Source: Halovivax cerinus
GTDB taxonomy: Archaea > Halobacteriota > Halobacteria > Halobacteriales > Natrialbaceae
Assembly (NCBI RefSeq): GCF_024498195.1
Contig: NZ_CP101824.1
Coordinates: 2,108,001-2,172,000, forward strand
DNA length: 64,000 nt
Direction: 5' to 3'
In this document: positions 15,531 through 23,399 of the stretch, piece by piece
Layout: every line of letters starts with the position of its first letter
Numbering within the stretch: position 1 is the first letter of the stretch
The notes under the pieces: model-generated
The model's input: only the letters and a program-made list of their open reading frames with translations
What the model was told of the DNA's origin: nothing
Database searches by the model: none
Translations under genes and position numbers: made by a program

Positions 15531-16292
15531 ATGGGTCCGATCGTCGCGATGCCGATGGACGCCGATCATTTTCTCGTCGCGCTGCTCGTGATGGTCGTGA
15601 CGTTGGCGCACGTGCTCCCCCACCGCCTCCCGGCCGCAATCGAACGCCGTCGCGACTCCCTCCTCTCGATGGCCGGTGGCGTCTCGCTCGTGTACGCGTT
15701 CGTCCATCTCTTTCCGGAAGCGGACCACCGTCGCGAGACGATCGAAGGGTTCGACCTGGCGGGAGTGACGCTCGTCGCCGAGCACATATACGTGGTCGCG
15801 TTCGTCGGCCTCGCGCTCTTTTACGGCCTCGAGCGTCTCGCGATCGCAGCCGGTTCGGTGGCGGCGGGCGGATCGGACGGTGGGCGGCCCGGGATATCGA
15901 TCTTCGCCGCCCACGTGGGTGGATTCGCCGTCTACAATGCCGTGATCGGGTACGCTATCGTTCGCGGCGAGACCGGTACGGAACGCGTCCTCCTCTTCGC
16001 GATCGCGATGGCGCTCCACCTCTTCGGCAACGACCAGGCCATGCACGAACATCATCCGACACTCTACGGGCGATACGGCCGTTTCGTCCTGGCGGCCGCG
16101 GTCGTGGTGGGCGCCCTCATCGGGGCGTGGAACGCACTGGAACCCGGCGTCTATACGCTCCTCCTCGCGCTGTTGACCGGCGGGATCGTCTTCAACGCGA
16201 TCAAAGGTGAACTACCGCGGGCGCGAGACGGCCGGTTCTGGGCGTTCGCGTCCGGCGCCGGAGCGTACGGCACCGTTCTATTGGCCCTCTAG
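15531..16292 (+). CDS. ZIP-like polytopic membrane protein
   Basis: The 253-residue protein has about seven hydrophobic segments. SLVYAFVHLFPEADH (about 48-62) looks like the His-containing HxxPE motif of ZIP metal transporters. A second His-rich stretch, AMALHLFGNDQAMHEHHP (about 160-177), lies in a later segment. This suggests divalent metal transport, but the pairs of His/Glu motifs usual in ZIP TM4 and TM5 are only partly matched, so the family call is tentative. Its stop is 7 nt from the stop of the convergent downstream gene. Confidence 0.55.
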   Translation: MGPIVAMPMDADHFLVALLVMVVTLAHVLPHRLPAAIERRRDSLLSMAGGVSLVYAFVHLFPEADHRRETIEGFDLAGVTLVAEHIYVVAFVGLALFYGLERLAIAAGSVAAGGSDGGRPGISIFAAHVGGFAVYNAVIGYAIVRGETGTERVLLFAIAMALHLFGNDQAMHEHHPTLYGRYGRFVLAAAVVVGALIGAWNALEPGVYTLLLALLTGGIVFNAIKGELPRARDGRFWAFASGAGAYGTVLLAL

Positions 16293-16299
16293 GTGTCGA

Positions 16300-16686
16300 T
16301 CACGTCCGGTCGCCGCCGGCATCGGAGGGTGCGTCCTCGTTCCCCTCGTCCGAGGGTTCGAGGGACCGATCAGGGCTCGCTTCGGTGACGTCGGCCGCTT
16401 CGCCCGACACCTCGCCGTAGATCGCCTTCCGAGCTTCGTCGGCAGACGCGAACTCTTCGTTCACCAGCCGGTCGAACGCGCTCCCGAGTGACTCCGTCTC
16501 GTTCGGGAGGTCCATCGCGCCGGTGGCGTACTCGCGCGAGAGCTCTTCGCCAGTGACGGGATACTCGAGTTCGCCGAGGTGACGCTCGACGTCCGCGAGC
16601 ACTGACTCCGTCCGGGCCGCCCGCTCGTGCTTTCGCGCGTCGATCCGGTCCTCGGCCCGGTCGACGTCGGGTTCGTCGGGTGCCAT
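16300..16686 (-). CDS. Small acidic haloarchaeal protein (DUF5789-like)
   Basis: This 128-residue, very acidic protein has a folded core LGELEYPVTGEELSREY followed by SLGSAFDRLVNEEFASADEA, which recalls the haloarchaeal DUF5789 group (from memory). The C-terminus (VTEASPDRSLEPSDEGNEDA) is disordered and acidic. I start it at the ATG at 16686 (MAPDEPDVDRAE), because the upstream extension is Pro/Arg-rich and overlaps the gdhB promoter. The function is unknown. It is divergent from gdhB. Confidence 0.65.
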   Translation of the reverse strand: MAPDEPDVDRAEDRIDARKHERAARTESVLADVERHLGELEYPVTGEELSREYATGAMDLPNETESLGSAFDRLVNEEFASADEARKAIYGEVSGEAADVTEASPDRSLEPSDEGNEDAPSDAGGDRT

Positions 16687-16749
16687 ACCCGCCCTGTGCG
16701 CTTCCGGCGGGAAGGCTGTCGGCTTGCGACGGCCGGGCGCCTCTCCCAT

Positions 16750-16757
16750 GCTTATAG
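16750..16757 (+). promoter_or_regulatory. Probable TATA box of the glutamate dehydrogenase gene
   Basis: GCTTATAG gives a predicted start of transcription near 16781 and a 5' leader of about 43 nt before the gdhB ATG. Confidence 0.45.
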
Positions 16758-16823
16758 GTATCATCCATCATTCGGGCAGTCGGATCGGAACTACGAAACC
16801 CTCTGAGTCCCATCGATCACTCA

Positions 16824-18119
16824 ATGTCCGCAAATGTTGCCGAGGAGGCGGGAGACGCGTCCGAGGAGACGGAGCCGGAGACGGCCCTAGAGACCGCGAA
16901 ACGGCAGCTCGCCCGCGCGACGGCCCACGTCGATATCGATCCGAACGTCGTCGAGCGCCTAGAGCGGCCCCGAAAGATCCACGAGGTGTCCCTGCCGCTC
17001 CGGCGCGACGACGGCAGCGTCGAGGTTCTGACCGGCTTTCGCGCCCAGCACGACAGCGTTCGCGGCCCGTACAAGGGCGGCCTGCGCTATCATCCCGAGG
17101 TTACGCGCGACGAGTGCGCCGGCCTCGCGATGTGGATGACCTGGAAGTGCGCCGTCATGGACCTCCCCTTCGGCGGCGCCAAGGGTGGCATCGTCGTCGA
17201 TCCCAAGGACCTGAGCAGCACGGAGAAGGAGCGACTCACCCGCCGGTTCACCCAGGAGATCCGCTCGGCGATCGGTCCGACGAAGGACATCCCGGCGCCC
17301 GACATGGGCACCGACCCGCAGACGATGGCCTGGCTCATGGACGCCTACAGCATGCAGCAGGACGAGACGATCCCCGGCGTCGTCACGGGGAAACCGCCGG
17401 AGATCGGCGGCAGCGAGGGCCGCGAAGAGGCCCCCGGCCGCAGCGTCGCGATCATCACCCGCGAGGCCTGCGACTACTACGACTACGACCTCTCGGAGAC
17501 CACGGTCGCCGTCCAGGGCTTCGGCAGCGTGGGCGCCAACGCCGCGCGCCTGCTCTACGAGTGGGACGCCAACATCGTCGCCGTCAGCGACGTCAACGGT
17601 GCCCGCTACGACGCCGACGGCATCGACGTCGACAAGATCCCCTCTCACGACGAAGAGCCCGAGGCCGTCACCGCCGCGACCGGCGTCGGCGAGAAGATCA
17701 CCAACGAGGAACTGCTCGAACTCGACGTCGACGTCCTCATCCCCGCCGCCATCGGTAACGTCCTCACCGAGGACAACGCGACCGACGTCAGCGCCGACAT
17801 GATCGTCGAAGGGGCGAACGGCCCCACGACCTTCGCCGCCGGCGCGATCTTCGCCGAGCGCGACATCCCGGTCATCCCCGACATCCTCGCCAACGCCGGC
17901 GGCGTCACCGTGAGCTACTTCGAGTGGCTCCAGGACATCAACCGCCGTGCCTGGTCGCTCGAACGCGTCAACGAGGAACTCGAGACCGAGATGCTCTCCG
18001 CCTGGGACGACGTCAGAGACGAAGTCGAAGCACAGGACCTCACCTGGCGCGACGCCGCCTACGTCGTCGCGCTCAAGCGCATCGCCGCCGCGCACGAGTT
18101 CCGCGGCGTCTGGCCATAG
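16824..18119 (+). CDS. gdhB: Glutamate dehydrogenase
   Basis: Glutamate dehydrogenase interconverts glutamate with 2-oxoglutarate and ammonia, using NAD(P). The 431-residue protein shows [14 protein letters not shown] for substrate binding, the catalytic-lysine motif [29 protein letters not shown], the Rossmann glycine motif [14 protein letters not shown], and the C-terminal [14 protein letters not shown]. The first 25 residues are an acidic extension. The presence of Asp (SDVNG) after the second Rossmann strand suggests NAD preference, which is an inference. A hairpin terminator follows the stop directly. Confidence 0.95.
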   Translation: MSANVAEEAGDASEETEPETALETAKRQLARATAHVDIDPNVVERLERPRKIHEVSLPLRRDDGSVEVLTGFRAQHDSVRGPYKGGLRYHPEVTRDECAGLAMWMTWKCAVMDLPFGGAKGGIVVDPKDLSSTEKERLTRRFTQEIRSAIGPTKDIPAPDMGTDPQTMAWLMDAYSMQQDETIPGVVTGKPPEIGGSEGREEAPGRSVAIITREACDYYDYDLSETTVAVQGFGSVGANAARLLYEWDANIVAVSDVNGARYDADGIDVDKIPSHDEEPEAVTAATGVGEKITNEELLELDVDVLIPAAIGNVLTEDNATDVSADMIVEGANGPTTFAAGAIFAERDIPVIPDILANAGGVTVSYFEWLQDINRRAWSLERVNEELETEMLSAWDDVRDEVEAQDLTWRDAAYVVALKRIAAAHEFRGVWP

Positions 18120-18121
18120 GA

Positions 18122-18144
18122 CCGACGAACTTTTTCTTCGTCGG
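18122..18144 (+). terminator. Hairpin just after gdhB
   Basis: CCGACGAA (18122-18129) pairs with TTCGTCGG (18137-18144) around a T-rich loop. The stem begins 3 nt past the gdhB stop codon, which fits a transcription end or mRNA-stabilising hairpin. Confidence 0.55.
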
Positions 18145-18173
18145 GGTCACCTAAGGCGACCCGCTCTCTGCTC

Positions 18174-18398
18174 ACGGGCGCTTAGCGCCCGTTCGCATGG
18201 TCAGCGGGACCGGAGGTCCCGCTCGACTCGAGAAACGTCGATGAAACAGGCCGGCGGCGACGCCGCCGGTGTGGTTCGAAAGAGCCCAAGCGCGCTTACG
18301 TCATCCTGCGTTCTTTCGTCATCTCGAAGTGCCGTCGCACTTCGACGAGTCATCAGAAGACCGTCGGTCTTCCGAGATGCCGAGAGCGCTCCGCTCTC
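18174..18398. repeat. Array of seven short hairpins or palindromes in the gdhB downstream region
   Basis: Within 225 bases I find: ACGGGCGC/GCGCCCGT with loop TTA (18174-18192); AGCGGGACC/GGTCCCGCT with loop GGA (18203-18223); CCGGCGGC/GCCGCCGG with loop GAC (18251-18269); palindrome AAGCGCGCTT (18288-18297); TCGAAGTGC/GCACTTCGA with loop CGTC (18324-18345); GAAGACC/GGTCTTC with loop GTC (18356-18372); and GAGAGCG/CGCTCTC with loop CTC (18382-18398). The arms differ from one another, so this is not a copied repeat. All stems are perfect and most loops are three nt. The 409-base stretch 18120-18528 holds no convincing gene; the short ORFs across it are side effects of the stems. Confidence 0.8.
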
Positions 18399-18528
18399 TC
18401 GTAGCAACCCTCGCCTTCTCCGTTCGCGCGGATGCTAGTCCGACCGGTCCCGCCTTCGCAGGTACCGCACGCAGCTCCGCCAATGCCGGGGGTATGGAGC
18501 TGCCGTCGTCTCGACCCGTCCCCATCCA

Positions 18529-19152
18529 CTATCGATCCAGATACGCTATCGCCTCCTCGTCGCTCACCTGGCCGAACTGTCGGTAGAACTGGCCGACGGC
18601 GCGGAACGTGGGAGGTGTCTGCAGGGCGATCACCTCGTCGGCTTCCGCGTGAAGGTCGTCGGCGGAGTCGGGTGAGGAGACGGGAACGGCGAGCGTGACG
18701 GAGGCGGGGTTCTTTTCGCGGACCTGTCTGAGGCAGGCGCGGGCCGTCGCGCCGGTGGCGACGCCGTCGTCGACGACCACGACGCGGTTGCCCTCGATAT
18801 CGGGGAGGTCGCTCGTGCCACGGTAGCGTTCGAGTTTGGCGCGAGCCGCCTCGATCTCCCGGTCGCGCTCGCGCTCGACGTGGTCCTGGGGGACACCGAT
18901 GCGGTCGATGAGTGGCTCGTTTCGCCAGACTGCCCCGTCGCTCGCCGCGGCGCCGATGGCCAGTTCGGGGTTGTGCGGCGCGCCGATCTTCGACGCCACG
19001 ACGACGTCCAGGTCGGCGTCCAGCGCGTCGGCCACGGGACGGGCGACCGGGAGCGCTCCGCGTGGAATTCCTAGGACGAGGTCGGCCACGACGCCGCGAC
19101 GGTCGAGCTCGGCCGCGAGGCGCTCGCCGGCCTCCGTTCGATCGTCGAACAT
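18529..19152 (-). CDS. Predicted phosphoribosyltransferase
   Basis: The 207-residue protein has the type I phosphoribosyltransferase fold. The PRPP-binding loop is NRVVVVDDGVATGATARA (about 125-142); an early strand-loop VADLVLGIPRGALPVA fits the family hood. Proteins of this subgroup (COG1926-like) are stand-alone, often with no known substrate, and are not the standard purine or pyrimidine salvage enzymes. It is oriented away from the next gene and has no operon partner, so a specific reaction cannot be given. Confidence 0.8.
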   Translation of the reverse strand: MFDDRTEAGERLAAELDRRGVVADLVLGIPRGALPVARPVADALDADLDVVVASKIGAPHNPELAIGAAASDGAVWRNEPLIDRIGVPQDHVERERDREIEAARAKLERYRGTSDLPDIEGNRVVVVDDGVATGATARACLRQVREKNPASVTLAVPVSSPDSADDLHAEADEVIALQTPPTFRAVGQFYRQFGQVSDEEAIAYLDR

Positions 19153-19274
19153 GCGTGCCTCGATCTAGGACGTCTTTCGTCTTGGCTATTGGCCCGTCGA
19201 CCGACGAGCGACGGGGGCTTTCGGTCGCTCCGCCACCCCAACTGACTCACCGTCGGAGCGCGAACCCACGGTCG

Positions 19275-19967
19275 ATGACTGCCGATCGTACCGACACGGA
19301 CGACCTGGATCACCCGCTCTTCGCGAGACTCTACCGGGCGTTCGATCCGATCGATCGCCGGACGTTCGGGCCGCACCGCCGCGACCTCGCGAGCGATCTC
19401 GCGGGTCGCGTCGTCGACCTGGGCGCGGGCGACGGCGCGATGTTCCCGTACGTGGTCGCGGGTCCGCGCGGGACGGCGCGGACCGTCGACGACTCGACGG
19501 GGGCGGAGTCGTCGCTCGAGTACCACGCGGTCGAGCCGGATCGGACGATGCGACGGCGGGCTCGGTCGCGCGCCGCGGACGTGGGGCTGACAGTTTCGTT
19601 CCACGACGCGCGCGCCGAGGCGCTCCCCTTCGAGGACGACAGCGTCGACGTCGTCGTCTCGTCGCTCGTGTTCTGTTCGGTGGACGACCCCGATGCGGCG
19701 CGCTCGGAACTCGCGCGCGTGCTCCGGCCGGGCGGCGAGGTCAGATTCTTAGAGCACGTCGGTGGATCTGGTCGGTACCGGACGCTGCAGAACGCCGTGA
19801 CACCTGTCTGGAAACGCGTGGCAGGCGGCTGTCACCTGAACCGGGACACCGCGGCGCAGTTCGACGCCGACGCTCGCTTCGAGACCGTCGAGTGCGTCGA
19901 CACCGGCGTACGGACGTACCCTGCGGCGCCGGTGGTTCGGGGACAACTTCGCCTCGCCGACGCGTGA
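19275..19967 (+). CDS. Class I SAM-dependent methyltransferase
   Basis: The 230-residue protein has the SAM-binding motif VVDLGAGDGAMFPYV (about 44-58), the acidic motif II replaced by YHAVEPDRTMRRRA, motif III region HDARAEALPFEDDSVDVVVS and the post-motif ARVLRPGGEVRFLEHV, an arrangement close to UbiE/MenG-like and phospholipid or quinone methyltransferases. The ATG at 19275 starts an acidic N-terminus (TADRTDTDDLD). The frame is open further upstream but with shadow-like Arg/Ser composition. Substrate unknown. Confidence 0.82.
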   Translation: MTADRTDTDDLDHPLFARLYRAFDPIDRRTFGPHRRDLASDLAGRVVDLGAGDGAMFPYVVAGPRGTARTVDDSTGAESSLEYHAVEPDRTMRRRARSRAADVGLTVSFHDARAEALPFEDDSVDVVVSSLVFCSVDDPDAARSELARVLRPGGEVRFLEHVGGSGRYRTLQNAVTPVWKRVAGGCHLNRDTAAQFDADARFETVECVDTGVRTYPAAPVVRGQLRLADA

Positions 19968-20024
19968 TATCCTCTTCCCCGCCCTCTCTCACCTCCGCTT
20001 CACACACTCTCCCCTCACCCACCC

Positions 20025-20152
20025 ACACTCTCACCCACCCACATTCTCACCCACTCACATTCTCACCCACTCACATTCTCACCCACTCACATTCTCACCC
20101 ACTCACATTCTCACCCACCCACATTCTCACCCACCCACATTCTCACCTCACC
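20025..20152. repeat. 16-bp minisatellite, eight units, pyrimidine-rich on the plus strand
   Basis: Eight consecutive 16-base units of the type ACATTCTCACCCACTC run without interruption. The first and last units carry changes, and the rest differ only at T/C in the fifteenth base. The flanks (19975-20024 and 20153-20175) are also C/T-rich. Since 16 is not a multiple of three and the MFS gene begins at 20234, the array is noncoding. The long strand bias toward C, T and A on the plus strand could allow unusual DNA structure. Confidence 0.9.
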
Positions 20153-20233
20153 CCCCTCTCACCACTCTCACTTTTTCGGGCCCACTCTTCCGCATCCAGT
20201 ACCCTTTTCTCCGGGCCCTTTCCCAGCATAGTC

Positions 20234-21505
20234 ATGGTCCGTTCCGCTGCCGTCGTGAAGTACTACTTCTACAAGGCGACCGAGGCGGTCGAGTTCTACC
20301 GCCCGATCATGTACCTCTACTTCCTCTCGCTGGGTCTCTCCTTTACCCACATCGTGATCTTCGAGGCGCTGTACAACGTGGCCACCGTCGTCGGCGAGAT
20401 TCCGACGGGCTGGGTCGGCGACCGTATCGGTCGACGAAACAGCTTGCTGGTGGGGAGCGCGACGATTACCGCGTCGCTGGTCGCCATCGCTCTCGCGGAG
20501 TCGGCGATCGTATTCGCGTTCCTCTTCGTCGTCTGGTCGACGGGCTACAACTTCAGGTCCGGAACGGAGGACGCGTGGGTGTACGAAACGCTCGCCGACA
20601 GCGACGATACGGACGCGTTCACGAACGTCCGCGGCCGTGGCCAGTCCATCGCGCTGGCGGCCGGCGTGTTCGCGTCCCTGGTCGGCGGGTACCTCGGCGG
20701 CATCGACCTGTCCTACCCGTTCCTCGCGGCGGCGGCGTTCACCGGTGTCGGCACGGTCGTCATCCTCACGCTCGACGAACCGGAGACGTACCAGGAGAGC
20801 GGGTCGAGCGATCTCGGGATGCGCGAGGCCTGGGACGTCGTGCGCGAAGCGCTCGGTCAGCGTCGCCTGCGCTCGTTCATCCTCTACTACTACGTCCTCT
20901 TCTCGGCCGTCACGTACCTCGTGTTCATCTTCCTCCAACCGGCGTTCGAGGCGACGCTCGTCGACCTCGGGATCGACGCTACCGTCACGATTCCGCTTCC
21001 GGGCGAGTGGTCTCCCGAGCTGGCCGTCGCCCCTGACAACGTCGAGACGCTCCTTGGCGGGTTCTACGCCGCGATGAACCTCGCCTCGGCGGCCGTGAGC
21101 TACCGAATCGGCTTTCTCCGCGAGCGCATCGGGTTGCACCGCTGGTTCGTCGGCGCTCCGCTCGTCGTGGGAACGCTCCTCGTCGCCATGGCGTTCGTCC
21201 CGGCGCTCGCGTTCGTTGCCCTCTTCGTCGGCTGGGGTATCGTCCAGCCGACGCGCGTCCTCGCCGGGCAGTACGTTAACGACCGCGTCGAGACGCTCGG
21301 CCGAGCGACCGTCCTCAGCGCGATGGCCATGGTGAGCGGACTGACCGTCATCCCCTTCCAGCTCGGGAGCGGCGTCCTCTCTGACGCCGTCTCGCCGGTG
21401 CCCGCTCTCGCACTGGCTGGCGGCGTGCTCGTCGTCGGGTCCGTCGCGATCCTGCTCTGGGAGCCGCCCGTCGACGTGCCGACGGCCGACCCCGTCGCCG
21501 ACTGA
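20234..21505 (+). CDS. MFS transporter
   Basis: The 423-residue protein has around twelve hydrophobic segments and the MFS loop motif GWVGDRIGRRNSLLVG between the second and third (about 56-71). The early segment FYKATEAVEFYRPIMYLYFLS and the acidic GTEDAWVYETLADSDDTDAF loop resemble a group of haloarchaeal MFS proteins of unknown substrate. I set the start at the ATG at 20234, because upstream in the same frame lies the 16-bp minisatellite. It may export drugs or metabolites; the sequence does not say which. Confidence 0.85.
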   Translation: MVRSAAVVKYYFYKATEAVEFYRPIMYLYFLSLGLSFTHIVIFEALYNVATVVGEIPTGWVGDRIGRRNSLLVGSATITASLVAIALAESAIVFAFLFVVWSTGYNFRSGTEDAWVYETLADSDDTDAFTNVRGRGQSIALAAGVFASLVGGYLGGIDLSYPFLAAAAFTGVGTVVILTLDEPETYQESGSSDLGMREAWDVVREALGQRRLRSFILYYYVLFSAVTYLVFIFLQPAFEATLVDLGIDATVTIPLPGEWSPELAVAPDNVETLLGGFYAAMNLASAAVSYRIGFLRERIGLHRWFVGAPLVVGTLLVAMAFVPALAFVALFVGWGIVQPTRVLAGQYVNDRVETLGRATVLSAMAMVSGLTVIPFQLGSGVLSDAVSPVPALALAGGVLVVGSVAILLWEPPVDVPTADPVAD

Positions 21506-21567
21506 TCGACGGGGGAGTCTCTCGCTGGGGGCGACAGTACGTGACCGTCTCGCGGCTTGGACCCGCA

Positions 21568-21576
21568 GGTTTACGG
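21568..21576 (+). promoter_or_regulatory. TATA-like box of the NikR-like gene
   Basis: GGTTTACGG is centred about 28 nt before the GTG at 21600. This favours that GTG over the one at 21576, which lies within the box. Confidence 0.4.
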
Positions 21577-21599
21577 TGATTCGCTCCCTCGAAACTGGC

Positions 21600-22019
21600 G
21601 TGCGAACGAGTTTCAACATCCCCGACGAGACCGTCGAGACGTTCGATCGCATCTGGCAATCGGAGGGATTCAGCTCCCGATCGCGCGCCGTGCGGGAGGC
21701 CATGCAGGAGTACATCGAGTCCCACCGGACGCTCGACGACCGTTCCGGGACCGTCGCCGCAGTCGTCGTCTTCGATTACGTCTACGACGACGTGGTGGCC
21801 GACATCCACGAGATCCAGCACGACCACGAACGTGTCGTCAACGCCTCGAGCCACGTTCACCACGGCGACTGGTGTCTGGAGACGGTCCACTGCTCCGGGG
21901 ACGTCGAGGACGTGAAAGCGCTGGTCTATCGCCTGCGCAACTTCGACGCGGTGAGACGGGTGAAACTGATGCTCGTCGAGGGAAACGCAGCGTTCGACCA
22001 CCACGCGAACGAGGGCTGA
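21600..22019 (+). CDS. nikR: NikR-like nickel-responsive transcriptional regulator
   Basis: NikR proteins sense nickel and repress transport genes. The 139-residue product has an N-terminal ribbon-helix-helix domain (RTSFNIPDETVETFDRIW, then SRSRAVREAMQEYI) and a C-terminal ACT-like metal domain. Candidate nickel ligands are all present: His in EIQHDHERVV, the two His of NASSHVHHGDW and Cys in DWCLETVH, matching the His-His-His-Cys set of the family. A start at 21576 would add eight residues; the GTG at 21600 fits the TATA spacing and usual length. The next gene is a nickel/cobalt transporter, a likely target. Confidence 0.85.
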   Translation: MRTSFNIPDETVETFDRIWQSEGFSSRSRAVREAMQEYIESHRTLDDRSGTVAAVVVFDYVYDDVVADIHEIQHDHERVVNASSHVHHGDWCLETVHCSGDVEDVKALVYRLRNFDAVRRVKLMLVEGNAAFDHHANEG

Positions 22020-22150
22020 CGCGCCCAACACGGTACTGGACCGTCGGCGCGTTGGGACACGACGGTTCGGTGGATCCCAGACGGTCGCCCGGTTCGATCG
22101 GGGAAAATGCTGCCGCCGTATTACGAAGGCCTGTGTCACGTCTTAACAAG

Positions 22151-22157
22151 GTATAAC
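22151..22157 (+). promoter_or_regulatory. TATA box of the NicO/RcnA-like gene
   Basis: GTATAAC is centred 29 nt before the ATG at 22182. Upstream are a CGTATTACG palindrome (about 22117-22125) and further related GT(A/C)TTA/GTATAA elements, which are candidate NikR contacts by position only. Confidence 0.5.
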
Positions 22158-22181
22158 CCGGTCGGTCGGCTGGATCGGAGT

Positions 22182-23144
22182 ATGCTCGCAGATGGAACGC
22201 TGGGCCTGTACATGGGAGCGATCGTGCTCGGTGCGGTCCACGGAATCCTTCCCGATCACGGCTGGCCGATCGCCGCGATGCACTCGTTGAACAAGAAGCG
22301 AACCTGGTTTCACGGCGTCGCGTCGGGATTCATCCTCGGGATGGGCCACCTCATCAGCAGTATCGCCGTCGTCGCCGTGTACTTCTGGGCGTTGCAGTAC
22401 TTCGACCTGACCGAGATACACGGACTCAAGTACGTCGCCGGCGCCGTCCTGATCGTACTCGGCGTCCGCGAGTACGTCCGAGGTGGCCACTCCCACGACC
22501 ACGCCACCAGTGAGGGCGACGAATCTGACCACGCCCACCACGACGATCACGCCCACCACGACGATCACGGTCACGACGATCACGGGCACGACGATCACGG
22601 GCACGACGATCACGGTCACGACGATCACGGGCACGACGATCACGGGCACGACGATCACGCCCACCACGACGATCACGGGCACGACGACCACGCCCACCAC
22701 GACGATCACGGGCACGACGACCACGCCCATCACGACGATCACGGGCACGATCACGGCTCCGCCGACCAGGGCTGGGTGGCGCGCCTTCGCAGCGTGATAC
22801 CATTCGTCGGGGGCGACGATGCCCACGCGCAGGCCCACTCGCTCGAAGAACAGGCCGATCAGCGCGGTCTCTACGGGATCGCCGCCTTCGCGTTCCTCCT
22901 CGGGTTCGCCCACAACGAGGAGATCGAGATCATCGCCATCTGTACGGGCTCGGCGCAGTGTCTGGAACTGATGCTCTCGTACGCGATCGCGGTTCTCATC
23001 GCCGTCATGACGATGACGCTGTTGCTCATCGCCGGATTCGAGTACCACAAAGATCGGATCGAAAAGTACGAGGAGTACCTTCCGACGGTCACCGCCGCCG
23101 TGTTGATCCTGATGGGGCTGGCGTTCATCGTCGGCATCTTCTGA
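22182..23144 (+). CDS. NicO/RcnA-like nickel-cobalt transporter with a His/Asp repeat loop
   Basis: The 320-residue membrane protein has three hydrophobic segments before and three after a long hydrophilic loop. The first segment has VHGILPDHGWPIAAMHS, matching the HxxxPDH signature of NicO/RcnA metal transporters. The loop (about residues 102-191) is built of GHDDH and AHHDDH units with about 37 His, far longer than the usual RcnA loop as I recall it. The second half has FAHNEEIEIIAICTG. RcnA relatives are often exporters, others importers; direction is not settled by sequence. A NikR-like gene precedes it, which points to nickel. I start at the ATG 29 nt after a TATA box. Confidence 0.82.
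   Translation: MLADGTLGLYMGAIVLGAVHGILPDHGWPIAAMHSLNKKRTWFHGVASGFILGMGHLISSIAVVAVYFWALQYFDLTEIHGLKYVAGAVLIVLGVREYVRGGHSHDHATSEGDESDHAHHDDHAHHDDHGHDDHGHDDHGHDDHGHDDHGHDDHGHDDHAHHDDHGHDDHAHHDDHGHDDHAHHDDHGHDHGSADQGWVARLRSVIPFVGGDDAHAQAHSLEEQADQRGLYGIAAFAFLLGFAHNEEIEIIAICTGSAQCLELMLSYAIAVLIAVMTMTLLLIAGFEYHKDRIEKYEEYLPTVTAAVLILMGLAFIVGIF
22529..22757 (+). repeat. Coding minisatellite for the His/Asp loop
   Basis: Units of 15 bp (for example GGGCACGACGATCAC, encoding GHDDH) and 18 bp (encoding AHHDDH) follow one another in frame. Third positions vary little between units, which suggests expansion by recombination or slippage, and copy number is likely to vary between strains. Confidence 0.85.
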
Positions 23145-23292
23145 GTGGTGGGTCCCGCCCCGTCGAGACCGCCCGCCGCCTCGAAGACGGCAGGGCGGTT
23201 CGACCGCCGTGAGGTCGCTTCGGCGGTCCACCCGTTTCGGCCGTCTCCGCCGAGTCGATCCCGCGGTTGCTGGCGCGATCTCGTCACACGTC

Positions 23293-23313
23293 CCCTTTCG
23301 TCCCCCGAAAGGG
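23293..23313. terminator. Hairpin between convergent transporter and cupin genes
   Basis: CCCTTTCG pairs with CGAAAGGG around TCCCC. It lies between two genes that end toward each other (23144 and 23400) and may serve as a terminator on both strands. A second hairpin, GGCGGT-TCG-ACCGCC, is at 23194-23208. Confidence 0.45.
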
Positions 23314-23399
23314 AAACGACTGCCGAGCCGACGAAACCTGGTAACCGCTTCGAGAACGAAACCGCATCGAGAACGAGTGCTACTGCCTGTCCGATCCGC

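Noticed and set aside
18201-18407. 68-codon ORF on the minus strand through the hairpin array
   Set aside because: Its sequence is dictated by the inverted repeats, has Arg/Ser/Ala composition unlike haloarchaeal proteins, and lacks a promoter.
20025-20152. Possible CRISPR array
   Set aside because: The 16-bp units are directly adjacent with no spacers, and no cas genes are near. It is a minisatellite.
22143-23231. 362-codon ORF antisense to the metal transporter
   Set aside because: Val/Ile repeats in it are the reverse complement of the His/Asp units; no promoter or sensible start.
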